A stretch of DNA of 64,000 nt from positions 21,299,001 to 21,363,000 of the forward strand of contig JAMPIT010000379.1 in the NCBI GenBank assembly GCA_026261815.1, in the 5' to 3' direction. Source of the stretch: Monarcha castaneiventris obscurior. Lineage: Eukaryota > Chordata > Aves > Passeriformes > Monarchidae. Made by a program: the position numbers and the translations under genes. Shown here piece by piece: positions 11,793 to 24,600 of this stretch (position 1 is its first letter; every line of letters begins with the position of its first letter). The notes under the pieces were generated by a model that was not told the DNA's origin, searched no databases, and saw only the letters and a program-made list of their open reading frames with translations.

Positions 11793-14700
11793 TTGTTTTT
11801 TAAACAGAAATCTGGAGCTACTTAATAAAATATTTACAGTTACCTGCTTTGTCTCTGAAAATTGCATCTCTAAGTTTAGCCTTTAACCTGAACCTTTGGG
11901 ATTACAATGCCACACACAGAATCAGCCAAAGGTACTTTAAGAAGAAAAGAACATTTTACTTAGGAACTTATAAAAATCTGGTACCTTGTTTAAGTCACAT
12001 TTCATTGAGGTTAATTATCAGCACTTCCATTTTTTTGTGTATGTGAAAGGTCACTGTTGTAAAAAACAATATAGGTCAGAACTCTCTTAATCAGCATTTT
12101 GGCGAAGGAAAAGGCCATTCTAAATTGCAGTGTAGCACTGACTGTTTGCTTTATGTTATCAATCTCTTCACATGTGGGAATTCAAGCTAAAGCAATAAAA
12201 TATGAACTTTCCATCTTTTTTTTTTTCAAAAGAATACTGAAAAGGCCACATTATTCCAAAGAACTGTGGAATAAACCAAGTAGTAGGATGAATGTGAGTT
12301 TCTACATGTGTGTCCAGATAGGAATTTTAAGTATCCTCCTCCCTTTTTTAATTTAAGGTGATGAAAATTTTAAAATTTAAATTATCTCGTCATCATATCC
12401 GTTTGGGTAATCTCCAAAGACGTATTCTGTTCCATACAAGCTCTGGTAAACTTAGCTGTATTTTTCAGCTGGTCAAATCAGTAAGTAGTGTGTATCCAGG
12501 CCAGCAAATATATACTTGCAGCACAGCATTTTCATCATGAATGATTCCCAACCACTTTTACAAATTCTGTGTTTACTCATGTTAAATCACATTCTTTTCT
12601 AGTGAAATACATCCACAGTTTGGTTGGAACATAGCATCAATCTCAAGAGCACAGCGACAACAGCAGTAGAAAATGGGAACTGAAGTATTCTGGATTTACG
12701 TCAAATGACAGAAAGATTTAAGTAAAAGATTGAAGCTACATATTGAGAAAGTGGGTACTAGCCAAAAGAACCCTTTCAGTCTTGCTAAGCATGCAAACCA
12801 AATTGCTCACATTAAAGAAGCTGACATGTTGAGAAGAGTACATTCAATTTTCAATACCTGATCATGTTTCTAATTACAGATATTTCTGGCTGTTGTGGCA
12901 GCTCAGCATCGATCTGGATGATGCGAGCCTTTATGAAATGTCAAAAATATTATAGCAATGTCTGTAAACACTGAAGGCAACCCACACCATTGCACAGACC
13001 AAGGACCAGTTTTTGTGTCTGACACAATCACTATTCTCTCAGAGGCCCAACTCAGATAAGAACGAGCCAAGAGCTTTCTAGGCATGACAGACTGGCATCT
13101 ATAACACCCTGGCAAGCATCTTTGGAAAAGATACTGGATATTTTTGCAAGGCAGGATAAGACTTGAAAGACCAAAGATGGGGGTTTGTCTAAGATACCAA
13201 TCAGGAGCTTCATCTGGAGGATCTGAGTGATGTTTGCCTATACTGTGTTTCACATGAACTTCATGCTGAGAGCTGTTAAAAGAGAGGCTACTACAGTTAA
13301 AAGAAAAAATTAAAATAACGACTCATTTTTTTTCCCTTGTCACTGTTGCTTTGATCAATCCCGTGATTTCTCAGAGTGTAATATGTCTAATAAATGTTCT
13401 TTCTACACTAACTGCTTTAAAACATTTAAGTTAGCTTTAAACTGATATCACTTTCCGATATTATGAATGAGTTACCTAGAAAAAATAAGTTAGATTTATG
13501 ATGCAGAACTGAATTTATCTGTTATGAATACAGAAATGTAAACACATGTTAGGTTTTTAAATTATGGCCACTATTTTATCATTTTTCAGCTTTAACAAGT
13601 GAGGTCTCATTTGAACAGGTTTAAGGAATATTTACATATACATAAGCAAATTCTTGGGATTAGATTGATGTGATGTTATAAATACAATAGCTTTGATTTC
13701 TTGCCATGTAAAACAGCTAATATAATTGCCTTTCATTTATTTCTGAAGTTGGAGGCTGAATTTACCAAATCTTTTATTCTTTTTATTATAATTCTACTAT
13801 ACCAAATGTATCTATTTCTTATAGATGCATTTTTTCTAGGTGTCATCCTATTGGGAGAAACTTCCTTGACTAACAAACATGAAATATCTGGAGTCCAGGA
13901 GTCAGCATCATCACAAATTAAATAAGAATACAACCAAACTCATGAAAATAAAATCATATAACCCATTGCTTATATCATATTCACATTTTCACAGAATTCT
14001 GCCCTAAACCCTCAGTCTTTTTAATGCTTATGGTTGCTGAATCCAGTCTTTTGCTCTGAATAATGATGCAGTAGATGAAACCAAGAAAAGCATTGCAATT
14101 ACAGTTATTCTTGTAAAAAAGATTAGAACCACATGGGTATGAAAAAGACATTTGAGAGTAGAAAATCTTTATAATTGTAAACAGAAGTAGATGGAGTAGG
14201 TGACTGCTGGGGACATTGAAAAACCTGAGGATAGAAGGGCCACTGCTGCTTGACCAGCCTCTGCTCCTGCTCACCCTGGGAGCAGTGGATGGTTTGGGAG
14301 GGGAAGGAGGGCAGCTCCCAGCCCTGTCCTCACCTCCAACAGGGACAATGACCTGCTTGCTGGGCTGGAAGAACACACCTGCTCAGCAGAGAAGGTAGCA
14401 CATATGAGTGAGGGGAGACACACAGACCTCCCTCCTCCACAGAGCTCTGTGACTCCAGCCCATCTCCATGCTCTGCCCGTTTATGGCTGTAACCTACTGC
14501 CCCTCAAAACTTCTCCTTCCTACCCTGCCACTTTCATGCAGTCCCTCCTGGGACCCACCCTCTGCTCCCCATCCTGATTGGTGCAGTCTGTAGAGGTTAA
14601 GGACAAGGCCACCAACACCATCATGTTGGAGCAGAACTTTCATTTTGTCTGTGTCACTACAAAAATGTGGGCTGGCTCTGGGGAGAAAGTCTGCTTTGAA

Positions 14701-14881
14701 GTTGAAATCCTGCTGAGCACCCTGATCCATGGTCTTTAATGGCCCGTGTTGGCCAGCTTTTCCTCTTGCTTAAATTTAAATGAATCCTGCTTAAATTGCA
14801 TCGACACCAGTGAGTGATTAATCAAATTTAATTAATCCCTATCTGAAGTTATTTCTGAAGAGGTTTCATAGGGTATCATTA

Positions 14882-15010
14882 GGCTCAGTTACTTAGAGCA
14901 CAGTGCTAGTAACACCAGGGTGGTGGGTTTGATCCTTGTATGGGCCATTCGCTTAGGAGTTGAATGTGATGATCCTTCTGGGTCCCTTCCAACTCAGAAT
15001 ATTCTGTGAT
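14882..15010 (+). mobile_element. tRNA-Ile-derived SINE with CR1-like tail
   Basis: The head resembles tRNA-Ile (GGCTCAGTTACTTAGAGCA, the GTGCTAGTAACACCA anticodon arm, B-box GGTTTGATCC at 14926-14935). It is followed by a CR1-type tail (GATCCTTCTGGGTCCCTTCC ... ATTCTGTGAT). This matches the composite tRNA/CR1 SINEs known from songbirds. The degraded cloverleaf rules out a working tRNA gene. Confidence 0.85.
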
Positions 15011-16363
15011 CATGTGGCAAATCTGTTTTATTCATGGAGTCTTTGTGTTAAATAAAGAATACCAAGTGGTGTCCTATGCAAGCCTCATACTTGAAAATTC
15101 ACCAATAGAGAAAACAAAAGAGGAAAAGGAATTTTAAGAATAAAATGATAAAAAAAACCACCAAGGCATGTATCCATTATATACCTTGAATTACTGAAGC
15201 TCTGCACTGGGAACATGGACCACAATAATAGGGAATTATACTAGAAAATAAACCAAAGCTCAAAATTACCAATTGCATGGGAACTAAAAAGGCATTACCA
15301 ATTATACAATTATTATTTCCTTCATCACTGGCACTGTGCAACAGTTTACTAATGCACAGTTCAGAGGAGTAGGGTGGGTATGACATACTGGGAGTTTTTG
15401 TGCTTACTTTGAACTCAGGGCTCTGCACTGAGAATGAACCTGCCATTCCTCAGGTCCCTTCATGTATGACCAGGATTAGAAACTTCCTCCTCTTACATTT
15501 CTTATTTGAAGGAAGCATCCTGGAAGTAAGGTATGGATTACAATTTTGCCATCTGTATAGTACAGAAATATTTTTTCTTCTTAGGGGATCAGTAATTTGT
15601 AGGGAAATGCACAGGACTCCAAATACACTAATTCCACGTCCTACTAATTTATCGCTGAAAACATTCAAAGCAGTTTTCTCTTGTGCCTAGTAATAGAAAT
15701 TCATTGGCTCTCTGAGAATTCTGCTTTTCTTCAGATACTCCTATCAAGAGTCACCAGGTTCTCTAAAGTGTTTATGTATGCACAGTTTTATAATGGGAGA
15801 AATTGCTTTTGGTTGTTCTGTCTCCTTATTGAGGTCAGAGATTATATAGGAGATTACATATTTGTCCCCAAAGAGAAAAGTGATTTATAGCCTTTGCCAG
15901 AGAGGTGTAAAAAGTTGGAATTTATTTTCTTTCTTCCTTCCAATCCAAAGTATTAGAGGAGAGCTTTAAAAAGTGATGTTGAATGAGCAGACATGAACAA
16001 TCTTTAAGAACCAACAGCAATATACACGATATTAATAACATAGACTACTATTACTACACTACAGACCTTCTATATGACAGGTTCAGCTTTGCTCTTCATT
16101 GGGTTTTTCCTTTTTATTTTTAAATATTAGTTGTAAGGGCCTGAGATTACACTTTTAAAACATGTCTGTTCCTGAAGTAGTTATGGACAGGTTGTTATCT
16201 ATTATCTTCTTTAAATTCTATCCCTGATCCAAAGCCCGTGTTGCATGGTAGCAGCACTGAGCAGGCACAGGCCCTGGCATGGTCAGTGGGGAGGGAATTA
16301 CCTGGACTGCTTGTGGATGGGGGAGCAAAAGCCATACAATGATAAGTGACCCATCTGCACCCA

Positions 16364-16840
16364 TGTCCTAGGTTACACTATAGATGTATTCTACTACCAC
16401 CAGCTGTGGGCCATTAGCTGTTATCTCCTGCTATGACCCACCCCTGATAACAGACAAGGGGCCAGCAAGAAACCACTGCATGACTCATGGACTTATCTCA
16501 TCCTATTGTGGGATGCTCCACCCAGGAGGGAGGAGCCAAGCATTCCCACCTGGATATAACCTGGCCTTGGAACTGCCTAAGGGAGCCCTGTCTGCTGGGT
16601 TCCTAGAGGACAAGAGCTACCACTGGATCTTCAGCTGGAGACCAGACCTTCCACAGGATCATTGCTTCCACTGAACTACTTCATCTGGACTGCTACCACC
16701 CCCCTGACAGGGTGTCAGGTTGTATCTGATTTTGTCAGTGTTTTTTTTCTTGTATTATTTCACTTATTTTTAATTTTTTTTCCTATTAAATTTTAATCCT
16801 GACTTGTGATCTCCCACTAGTTTGTTTTCAAACCAATACA
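16364..16840 (+). mobile_element. Solo LTR, 477 bp
   Basis: It begins TGTCCTAGGTTACAC and ends CAAACCAATACA, flanked by 5-bp duplications ACCCA (16059-like site at 16359-16363, and 16841-16845). A TATA-like GGATATAACC (about 16550) and an ATTAAA-type polyadenylation signal near the 3' end (about 16785) fit a plus-oriented ERV LTR. No internal region is attached. Confidence 0.82.
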
Positions 16841-16845
16841 ACCCA

Positions 16846-19800
16846 TCTGCCCTTGAAGACCTAAGAGAAGGCTGCAGCTACAGCCTGTCAGGGTGGGGAC
16901 AGGAGCAAAAGTAGGGCCGCGCCACTCTCTCTGGACAGACACCCCCAGGCAGCGGCACTGTCAGCTGTGATGTGACGCTCCCTGCCAGCACCAGAGCTGG
17001 GCCAGCCTGGATTGCACCCCACGACCTGGCAGCCCACGATCTCAGCCATGATGCTCACACAGGTTGTCCCAGGCATATTAGCTGCTGCATTTGGATGGGT
17101 CTGGCCAGCCAGGGAAGGCAGAAGCTCATGGTAGTTCCTACCTGCCTTGGAAGCCAAGTACATGAAATTAAGATGCTCACATTAGCAAAAATGTTAAACC
17201 ATCTGTAAGACAGCTATGCCCATGGAAGTACAAAAGCCCTGAACACTGCCACGCACTAACTGAAGCTGCAAAATTTGCTAAAAGTCCGTATCAGAGTTGC
17301 TACAGAGATTAACCACATCCCACAAGTAGTTTGGATACAAAGCCCTTTCACGTCAAATAGAAAGTTTCTCAAGAACTTCAATAGCTTTTGATCCTGACCG
17401 GAGAGAGGAAAAATCCATGGGACTCTCTAGATACTGATTCAGCTTTTTTGTTTAGTATGCTCTAAGAGTATGGCTTCATATGCTGAAGTTAATTTAAAGC
17501 ACAGTGTTTGCAAAATATCTTCAAGTGGCCTTTTGAAGAGGGCTCTGCTACTTTTATTTAGGTTTCACTGAAAAGCGAGGGGGAAAACGTCTCACTGTTG
17601 TATTGACAGCACAAAAGAAATCACTCTCATCGTTTTGAAGAGGACTGTAGCTAATGTGACAAACTGAAGCAGGTACTAACCTTAGGAAGAACACTTTCAT
17701 TTGCAGTATTAGAAACACAGTGTCCCCAAAAAAATCTTTTCCAGCCCTAGAAAAAGCTGTCACCATCTATTTTGAAGCCTTGCCTCTAACTTAATAAAGC
17801 TCATAAGCTAGACATCTATACATGGAAAGGGAAGCTCTTGCTAATTGGGAACAATACACATAAAATAACAAAAAGGATAGAGAGCTTTTTTATTATTTTA
17901 CTTCTCTGCAGGAGAGGTGTCAGGGGGATTAAGATATGACAAATATTTGACAGGGTAGTGAATTCATTTTCCAAATTGCCTGTTTCTCAGTTACCATGTT
18001 CCCACTGGACTTTATAATAAAGTTAGCTCACATTTTTCCATTCACACCACTGGACTTAGCGGGTGGGCTGGCATTAAGAGGACAGAAGTGCTCTTTCAGT
18101 GGAGGACTTAGAAATCTATGTATCATGGTCTTTTTATTTTATTTAAATTCAGGAGAAAAAAAAATTATATTCTTTTCCTAATAACAGAAAACATACATGT
18201 CCAGCAGCTATATGGGATTACCAAGCAATATTCTAGCTCCCAGTGTCGTACCTCCAACACTTGCCAGCGGCAAATGCTTAATTAAAAACATAGATAGGAC
18301 AGCAAGCATGTGGTGAATATATTCCCAGGGTACTTCCTCAGCCTCCAGCTGTCTGTAGCACTAGCACTTACCAAGCTAAAGATGTGACTTCTAATAATAC
18401 ACAATGGATTTTTTTTTTTTTTATTTGTCCAGGTTCTGGTTTTGATTCATGGTAGAATTCCAGCATTCAAAACATCCAGTGGTAAGAAAGAAATTCCAGA
18501 TTAACTACTCATTTTGTTAAAAACACCTTCATTTTTGCATTTGCTGCCAACTGATAATGCGATATCTACTAGTTACTGTCTTGAAAAATCCTCTTTCATC
18601 CATGCCATTCAAAATTTTACAAATCCTCTGCCTTCACTCAGTTGATTGATCACAGGCTGATGAATTATGAATTACTTATAGTGTCTAAGACTAGTAAAGA
18701 GTCAGTCTTTGTTTACCTTTGCGACTCTTATCTTTTCTGCTTTTAGCAAGTCCTTCTGAAATAGGGCTGAAACTGCACAAACTAGATTTAGCTTGTAAAA
18801 GGGCATGGTGCTGTGCTCTGTTGTTCTTTGCTCTTTTTCTGATCATTCTTCTGGCATGGTATTTGTTTCACTACTTTACTGCTACTGGTCTCAGACATGG
18901 CAGTTTCATCAACTGGACTTGCTTTAACTCCAAGGTCACTTTCTGAAGTCTGCTCATATCCCATCATCTCCCAACATTTTAAAATAAGGATAATTTTCTT
19001 CCAATTTATTATTCTTCTTATATGTAAAGCAGACTACATTCTGGACTACAGTCTGTGATCAGTGCAGTCAGGAAAGTTTCTGTGCTCTAGTTTGGGTCTA
19101 CTCTGGGACTCCCCAGCTTAAGTGTGCCAAGAAAGCAGTGAGGCAGGGGAGAGCTGCCAAGGGGGCAAGGGCACCATGAGAAGGGGCTGCAGGAGCTGGG
19201 CAAAGAGGAGAAACTGCAAGAGCAACCAGCAGGTCCTTGGCACTAGCAAATGATACAACAAGGGGCCAAACACTGCAGCAAGACTGAGGTTGGACATTAG
19301 GAAAAACTTTTTCACTGGGGATATAGTGCATCTTTCAGAAAAATCCTGTGAAATCTGCATATTTGAATGCTTTTGAGATTTATGCCTAGACATCGACACA
19401 GCTGACTTGGTCTGGTGTTGGTGATGGTCTGCTCTGAGCAGCAGATGGGACCCAGTGACTGCCTGAGGCTCTCCCAACCAACACTGCTGTGAGTCTGTGA
19501 ATGAATGACTTCATTTTTGCACTGATGTATGATACTTGCTGATCTGTTTCTTGAGTCAACGGTGTAGAAAAGCTATCTGACTTCCTTAATGAGTATTCAG
19601 CTTAATTAGATGCCCATAGTTTTGATAATGGCTTTTAAAAGATAAGTCCCTGATCTGTGACATAGAGCTTGCATAGTTGCAGTAAAAATTTGTTTGAATT
19701 GACAATGATTGATCTCTAAGATTTTACATCTTTTAAAAATATTCATCTAAAATAATTTGTTTCTTTGCATCTTCAAAAAGGAGACCCCTTAAAAGAAAGT

Positions 19801-22199
19801 GTGTTTCTAGTACTTAACCACTGGGGTTGATGAGCATAGCTCATACAATGTGATTCAGGCAAGCACCCAGGCAGATCAAGGGATCCTGATCTCCTTCATT
19901 GGCTGATTCAGTGTGCTACAAGCACAGGAGATGCCAAAACCTTCAGAGAGAGATGAAACAGGAGTAAGTAGGTCTCAAATGTTTTAAACATTCGAATATT
20001 TTTCCATCAACTCTTTCCCAAGAGCTTATATTGCATTTAATAAGGTTCATGAATTAAAAAGAACTCTTTTCTCTCAGAACTAAAGAAAAGAGACAGAAAT
20101 ATATAAGGTTTATTTCCAGTAATTAGACTTCACAATTGATCTTCTTTTGTCTTACTCACAATATAAAATTTATTTTTCTGTCTTGTCCTTACTACTTTTA
20201 TTCTAATTCCCAGTGCAGTAAAGAAATTACTAGAAAAGCATTTCTAGCATAAATTCAAGTGTGAATGCAAACAGTCCTAGTTCTGGTTTATATTAGTGAA
20301 AAACAACTGCTTTAAATATTGGTATGAAGAAATAATATATCACAGAAAATAGTGCAAAGTATGTGATTGAAAATAATTATATTTAACTTTGTGAGACACA
20401 TTTAATATGCAATTAAAATTGTTTTATAAGTATCAAACTCTTCATATTATGTTGAGGGAAAAAATTTTATTGTACTGGTGCACAATACAATACAATGTAT
20501 TGTACTGACCAGGACACATAAATATTTTCCAAGCAAAATAATCACAATATAGGCCATGTTCTTATAGCATTTCACTCCTAGGACCATAACTCATTATCAA
20601 TAATTCATTAAATAAGTGTTGCTTTCTTACAGTCTGAATTTTTTCTCCTCTTTTCTTGGTTTCTTTTTCCACACTAATTTCCAAAGTTTTAACAAACTTT
20701 GTCCTTAAACTTTCTCTTCAGAAAGAGAAAAAAAAAATCATATTAAGGCTTTTGACTGACCACAGTATATTTCATTACCTGACTTGATTATGATAACTTT
20801 TAATATTAGGTTTGTGATGTCAACAGAAGTAGCAGAAAATTAAAAATTCATTTACTAAATAAATTTATTAAAGACTACACTCTTTGCTTAAAATTAGTTG
20901 TTTACCAGATAGTTCACCTACCAAGTATACATAGGAAATACAAAACTGGTGCAGATAGAAACAAGACAAAAAATTTTTTTACACAAAAATGAAAACGTAT
21001 GATGCAATTCTGCTGTAGCCTTGAATTCATGGACTTCTTTCAGATAAAAGTAAATACTTCAACAATACAAAATGTAAGTAAATGGCACTGGCAAGAATAA
21101 AAACTTTACTGACATGTTATGCTTTTATATTTCTGCGAAGTGGAGGAAAGCTACTGCAAAGTGATGCATCTCAGTGATAAATTCTACCATTTCTCAGGTA
21201 ATGGGGACTGAAATGGCCCTGTGGAAGAGCAGGCAGAAGCACTTGAGCATGTTTTGTCTCAGACACTCTGTTGTGACAGGAAGCAGTGATTGGAAGAGAG
21301 AGTCCTGCTGAGGTGGGGCAGTGCTGTCCTGAGCCAGCTTCCTTTCCTTCCTTGAGACCCATGCCCTGTGGGTCTGTGTCAAGGCCCCTCAATCGTCTCC
21401 CTGAGGACTCAAAAGGACTGATTGTATGGTGCAAATGGCACAGAAAATCTATTTTACATAAGTGGCATGCACCAGGTAAACTGTAAAAGGAAGTGGATCC
21501 TTGCAAGTTCCCCTTGCTCTCTTTTTCTCTCTCTCCTTGTCCACCCCAGATCCAGACTATCCACAGCGGCAGGATCAATGCAGGATCTAACAGCTGGTAT
21601 TCTTTTTTCTCTTATCTGACGCTCTTCCTCCTTTATTTCTCTCCTCTCTTGTTTTACCTGGGCAAATGCAGCAATTGTATTCTATCACTTACTCTACACC
21701 TGAAGCTTGTTGTGGGAGTTGGGAGCTTATTAAAGCTAATTATAAAAGTTGTTATCTTGTTAGCCAACACTTCTGAAAATAAATAGTGGGCTAGTTGGCA
21801 GAGTTCAGAAGATTAAACAAGAGTCTGGTGACACTAACATGGACATGTACCTGCTCCCCACAATAAGGAAAACACAAGAGGTGGTATTAAACCCAGCACT
21901 AAACAAATTCAAGTGATGGATGTTTTTGGAAATTCACAGCTGTAACAAAAAGCTAAGGTGAAGTGCTGGCTTCCAGGAGAAAATTCCCCCACAGAAATAC
22001 TTAATAGGGAATATACCTATGACTATTTTTGGATTGGATCTACTAAAGGGGAAGAAGGCATGGACTGATTTGAGGGGAAGGAGATGTGTGTTTGGACGTG
22101 CTTCTGCTGCAGTCTGACTACTACAAGTGGCACCATTCTTGCCCCCCTCTAAGGTAACAAATGTGAAACCTTGTATCTTACCCTCAGGAGTAAAGGAAA
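16846..22199. other. Intergenic sequence
   Basis: This holds a CR1 fragment at 19097-19497. The stretch at about 21200-21790 has a pyrimidine-rich, LTR-like tail (AATAAA at about 21777) just ahead of the ERV pol region and may be a degraded 5' LTR and leader. I could not set its ends. No gene was seen. Confidence 0.5.
19097..19497 (+). mobile_element. CR1 LINE fragment
   Basis: It contains GAGGTTGGACATTAGGAAAA and ACTTTTTCACTG, the CR1 3' ORF2/UTR phrase, with a diverged tail ending CTGTGAGTCTGTGA. Confidence 0.75.
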
Positions 22200-24600
22200 G
22201 GATTAACCCCGTCATTAGTGACTTAGGGGGTCAGGGGAAAATTAACCCTGCCCGGACCCCTCTTTTGCCAGTGTGTGTAAACCTAACGGGAAGTGGCAGC
22301 TGACTGCTGGCTTCCAGCATCCAAATGCAAACACAGGCCCTTTAAATGCTGCAGTTCTTAATATGGCTGATTTTGGCTATCCAGAAACAAGATCACCCTG
22401 TTCTGGCAACTATCAACATGGAAGAGGTATTTTTTACAGTCCTCCTGCAAGAATCAGGCAAGGAACAGTTTGAATTCACAGGGGAAGGAGAGCAGTGTAC
22501 CCTTACTCAACTTCCCCATGGATACTGGCATTCAGCCAGCCTTGCTCTTCATGCTCCAGCTCAAGAATTGGCCCAAATTGGCCCAGAAGAACAGGTCAAG
22601 ATTACCAATATATTGATGATGTGCTAGCTCGTTGCCCAGAGGTGGAGGCAGTGGACCAGACTGAGGTGAAGATAATGATTCATTTGGAGAGTGTGGGACT
22701 CTATATCCTGACTGAAAAGGTTCATTTCCCTTCCTCAGGTAAAACTCTTAGGCATCTGGTGTAAAGGCTGGACAATAGGCATTCCCCCTGAGACATTAAC
22801 CACTCTGGATCAGATCGGGATGCTAGGAAATAAAAAGGAATTGCAACATGCCATGCAACTATTACTGTTTTGGAGGAAACACACTCCTGGCTTTTCCATA
22901 ATTGCCCATTTCCTCTATGATCTGACATGGAAAAGGGCTGTTAGAGATTGGACACGAGTCCTTGATGAGCCTTTGAAATTGCCTATATTTGAAGCTGGGG
23001 CAAACCAAGCTCTAGGGCCCAAACACTCCACAGACCCCTTGCATATTGAATGGGGTTTTGGCATCCATGGGTTACCAATTCATATGTAGCAGTAGGGACC
23101 CAGAAGTCCTACACAACCTATTGAATTCTATTCCAAAAGCTTTGAAGATGGAGAACAATTATACTCACCTTGGGACTATCTGTAGTAACCACAGCTTTAC
23201 TGGAGGAAGACGAAATAATTAAATGCCAACCCACTGTGTTAGGAAGCCCCTTTTCAGGTGTTAAAAGCAGTGGCAGCAGCTAACTCCACCCACTCCAGGA
23301 GTGGCCCAAGGTGAAACTGTCAGAAGTGGTATGTGCAGACAGAACATCACTGTCATGACCACGATGCTAAAAAAGGCCCACCAAAAGACCTTCCAATACA
23401 GGAAGTACTACACTGACCCTGATGGACTCAGTATAAGTTCCCTCACAGAAACAGATCCCCTATTTAACTCCCAAACATATGGATTGCTGTGACTCCTCCA
23501 AAAGAGAAGGCAAGATATGGAAATACCAAGAAGTTGCTTTGCATGTTGACTCCAGGGATAGGACAAGCACAGAGTGGAAAGGGACTGCCCACATGGGCAA
23601 ATTTATAGCAATTTTGAGTGCTATAAAGAATGAAGCCAAGGACATGGACCCCCAGTACATCCATATTGATTTACATGTAGCGTTTAAGGGATGCACAGAG
23701 TGGCTCTCTTTCTGGTAGCAAAATGAACGGGAAGTGAATCGACTACTAACGTGGCAAAAGGCTAAGTGAGAGGAAATCTTGCAGATTGCTTGAAAAAAAG
23801 ACCACATAGGTGGGGTGGGTTGCTGCATATCAAAATGGGAATAACCCTGTCTACTCCTCAATAATCAATCTGACTCTCTAGTGGTGGTGTCTTCTGGTGG
23901 CAATTACCCCAGACAAGGATGGAAAGGATAGTGTCCCCTTGTCAACAGAGTCAGGAGATAAGTGGGAGACAGTACTGGAGTGGTTCCATATGAAGCAAGG
24001 CACTCCAGAACAAAGGATTTGTTCAGGGAAGCCCACAGCAGGGGTTGTCCAGCGAGCTGAGAGCTCTGTACTACAACATTTCAGTGTGCAGTCAGTGCCA
24101 CTCGTGCCTGGACCACCACCCCTTGCATGATCCACTCCTTAACGTGAAGAATAAGAGAGGGTTTTGGGAAACCTGGCAAATTCATTATTACAGTCCTTTT
24201 AACAAATCTGAAGGGAAACAGATTTGTTTTAGTATATAATGTGTTTTAGAAGGAGTGGAGGTTGTGTCTTGACTAACCCAAGCAGAAGCCCTTAGTTGAG
24301 CCACAGGCAAACCAGCATTTCTGAGACTAAACTGTGGGCTAGGTGCCAGAATTAAGACAGTTATAAAGCACAAGAGTTCCCTGACATGTAGATTGGTCTC
24401 TTTGTTCAGCTGACAAGAATTTATCACAGACATCACTGCTGCTTCTGGGTTGTGACAGGCCCTCAACATAATTTTCAAGCTTTACTCTAGCTGCACTATC
24501 TCAGACAGCAGTGAGACGACGTGAAAGCCCATGCCAGTATACCTTGGTGGCCAGTGATTCGGTTAAGGAGGAGGAATTGCTATTGCTAAACACATTGGAA
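22200..24600 (+). pseudogene. Decayed endogenous retrovirus pol region
   Basis: Several plus-strand open frames in changing frames carry pieces of a retroviral pol. A reverse-transcriptase start (PVCKPNGKWQL type) lies near 22268, the YIDDV active-site motif at 22609-22623, thumb/RNase H-like segments to about 23720, and an integrase-like zinc-finger CSQC at about 24087-24098. Stops and frame changes break it at many places (for example after 22627, 22764, 23089 and 23718), so no product can be made. Gag, env and paired LTRs were not delimited. Group assignment (ERVL-like or other) is left open. Confidence 0.75.

Larger units (their letters stand above)
10243..16358. other. Intergenic sequence
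   Basis: This holds a CR1 remnant (11744-11792) and the SINE at 14882. A moderately GC-richer patch at about 14200-14740 has no recognisable coding content. Nothing else could be assigned. Confidence 0.55.

Noticed and set aside
14882..14948. tRNA-Ile gene
   Set aside because: The cloverleaf is degraded and is joined to a CR1-type tail, so it is a SINE.
21171..21578. 135-codon minus-strand frame
   Set aside because: It lies in the pyrimidine-rich, LTR-like stretch ahead of the ERV, with no recognisable domain.
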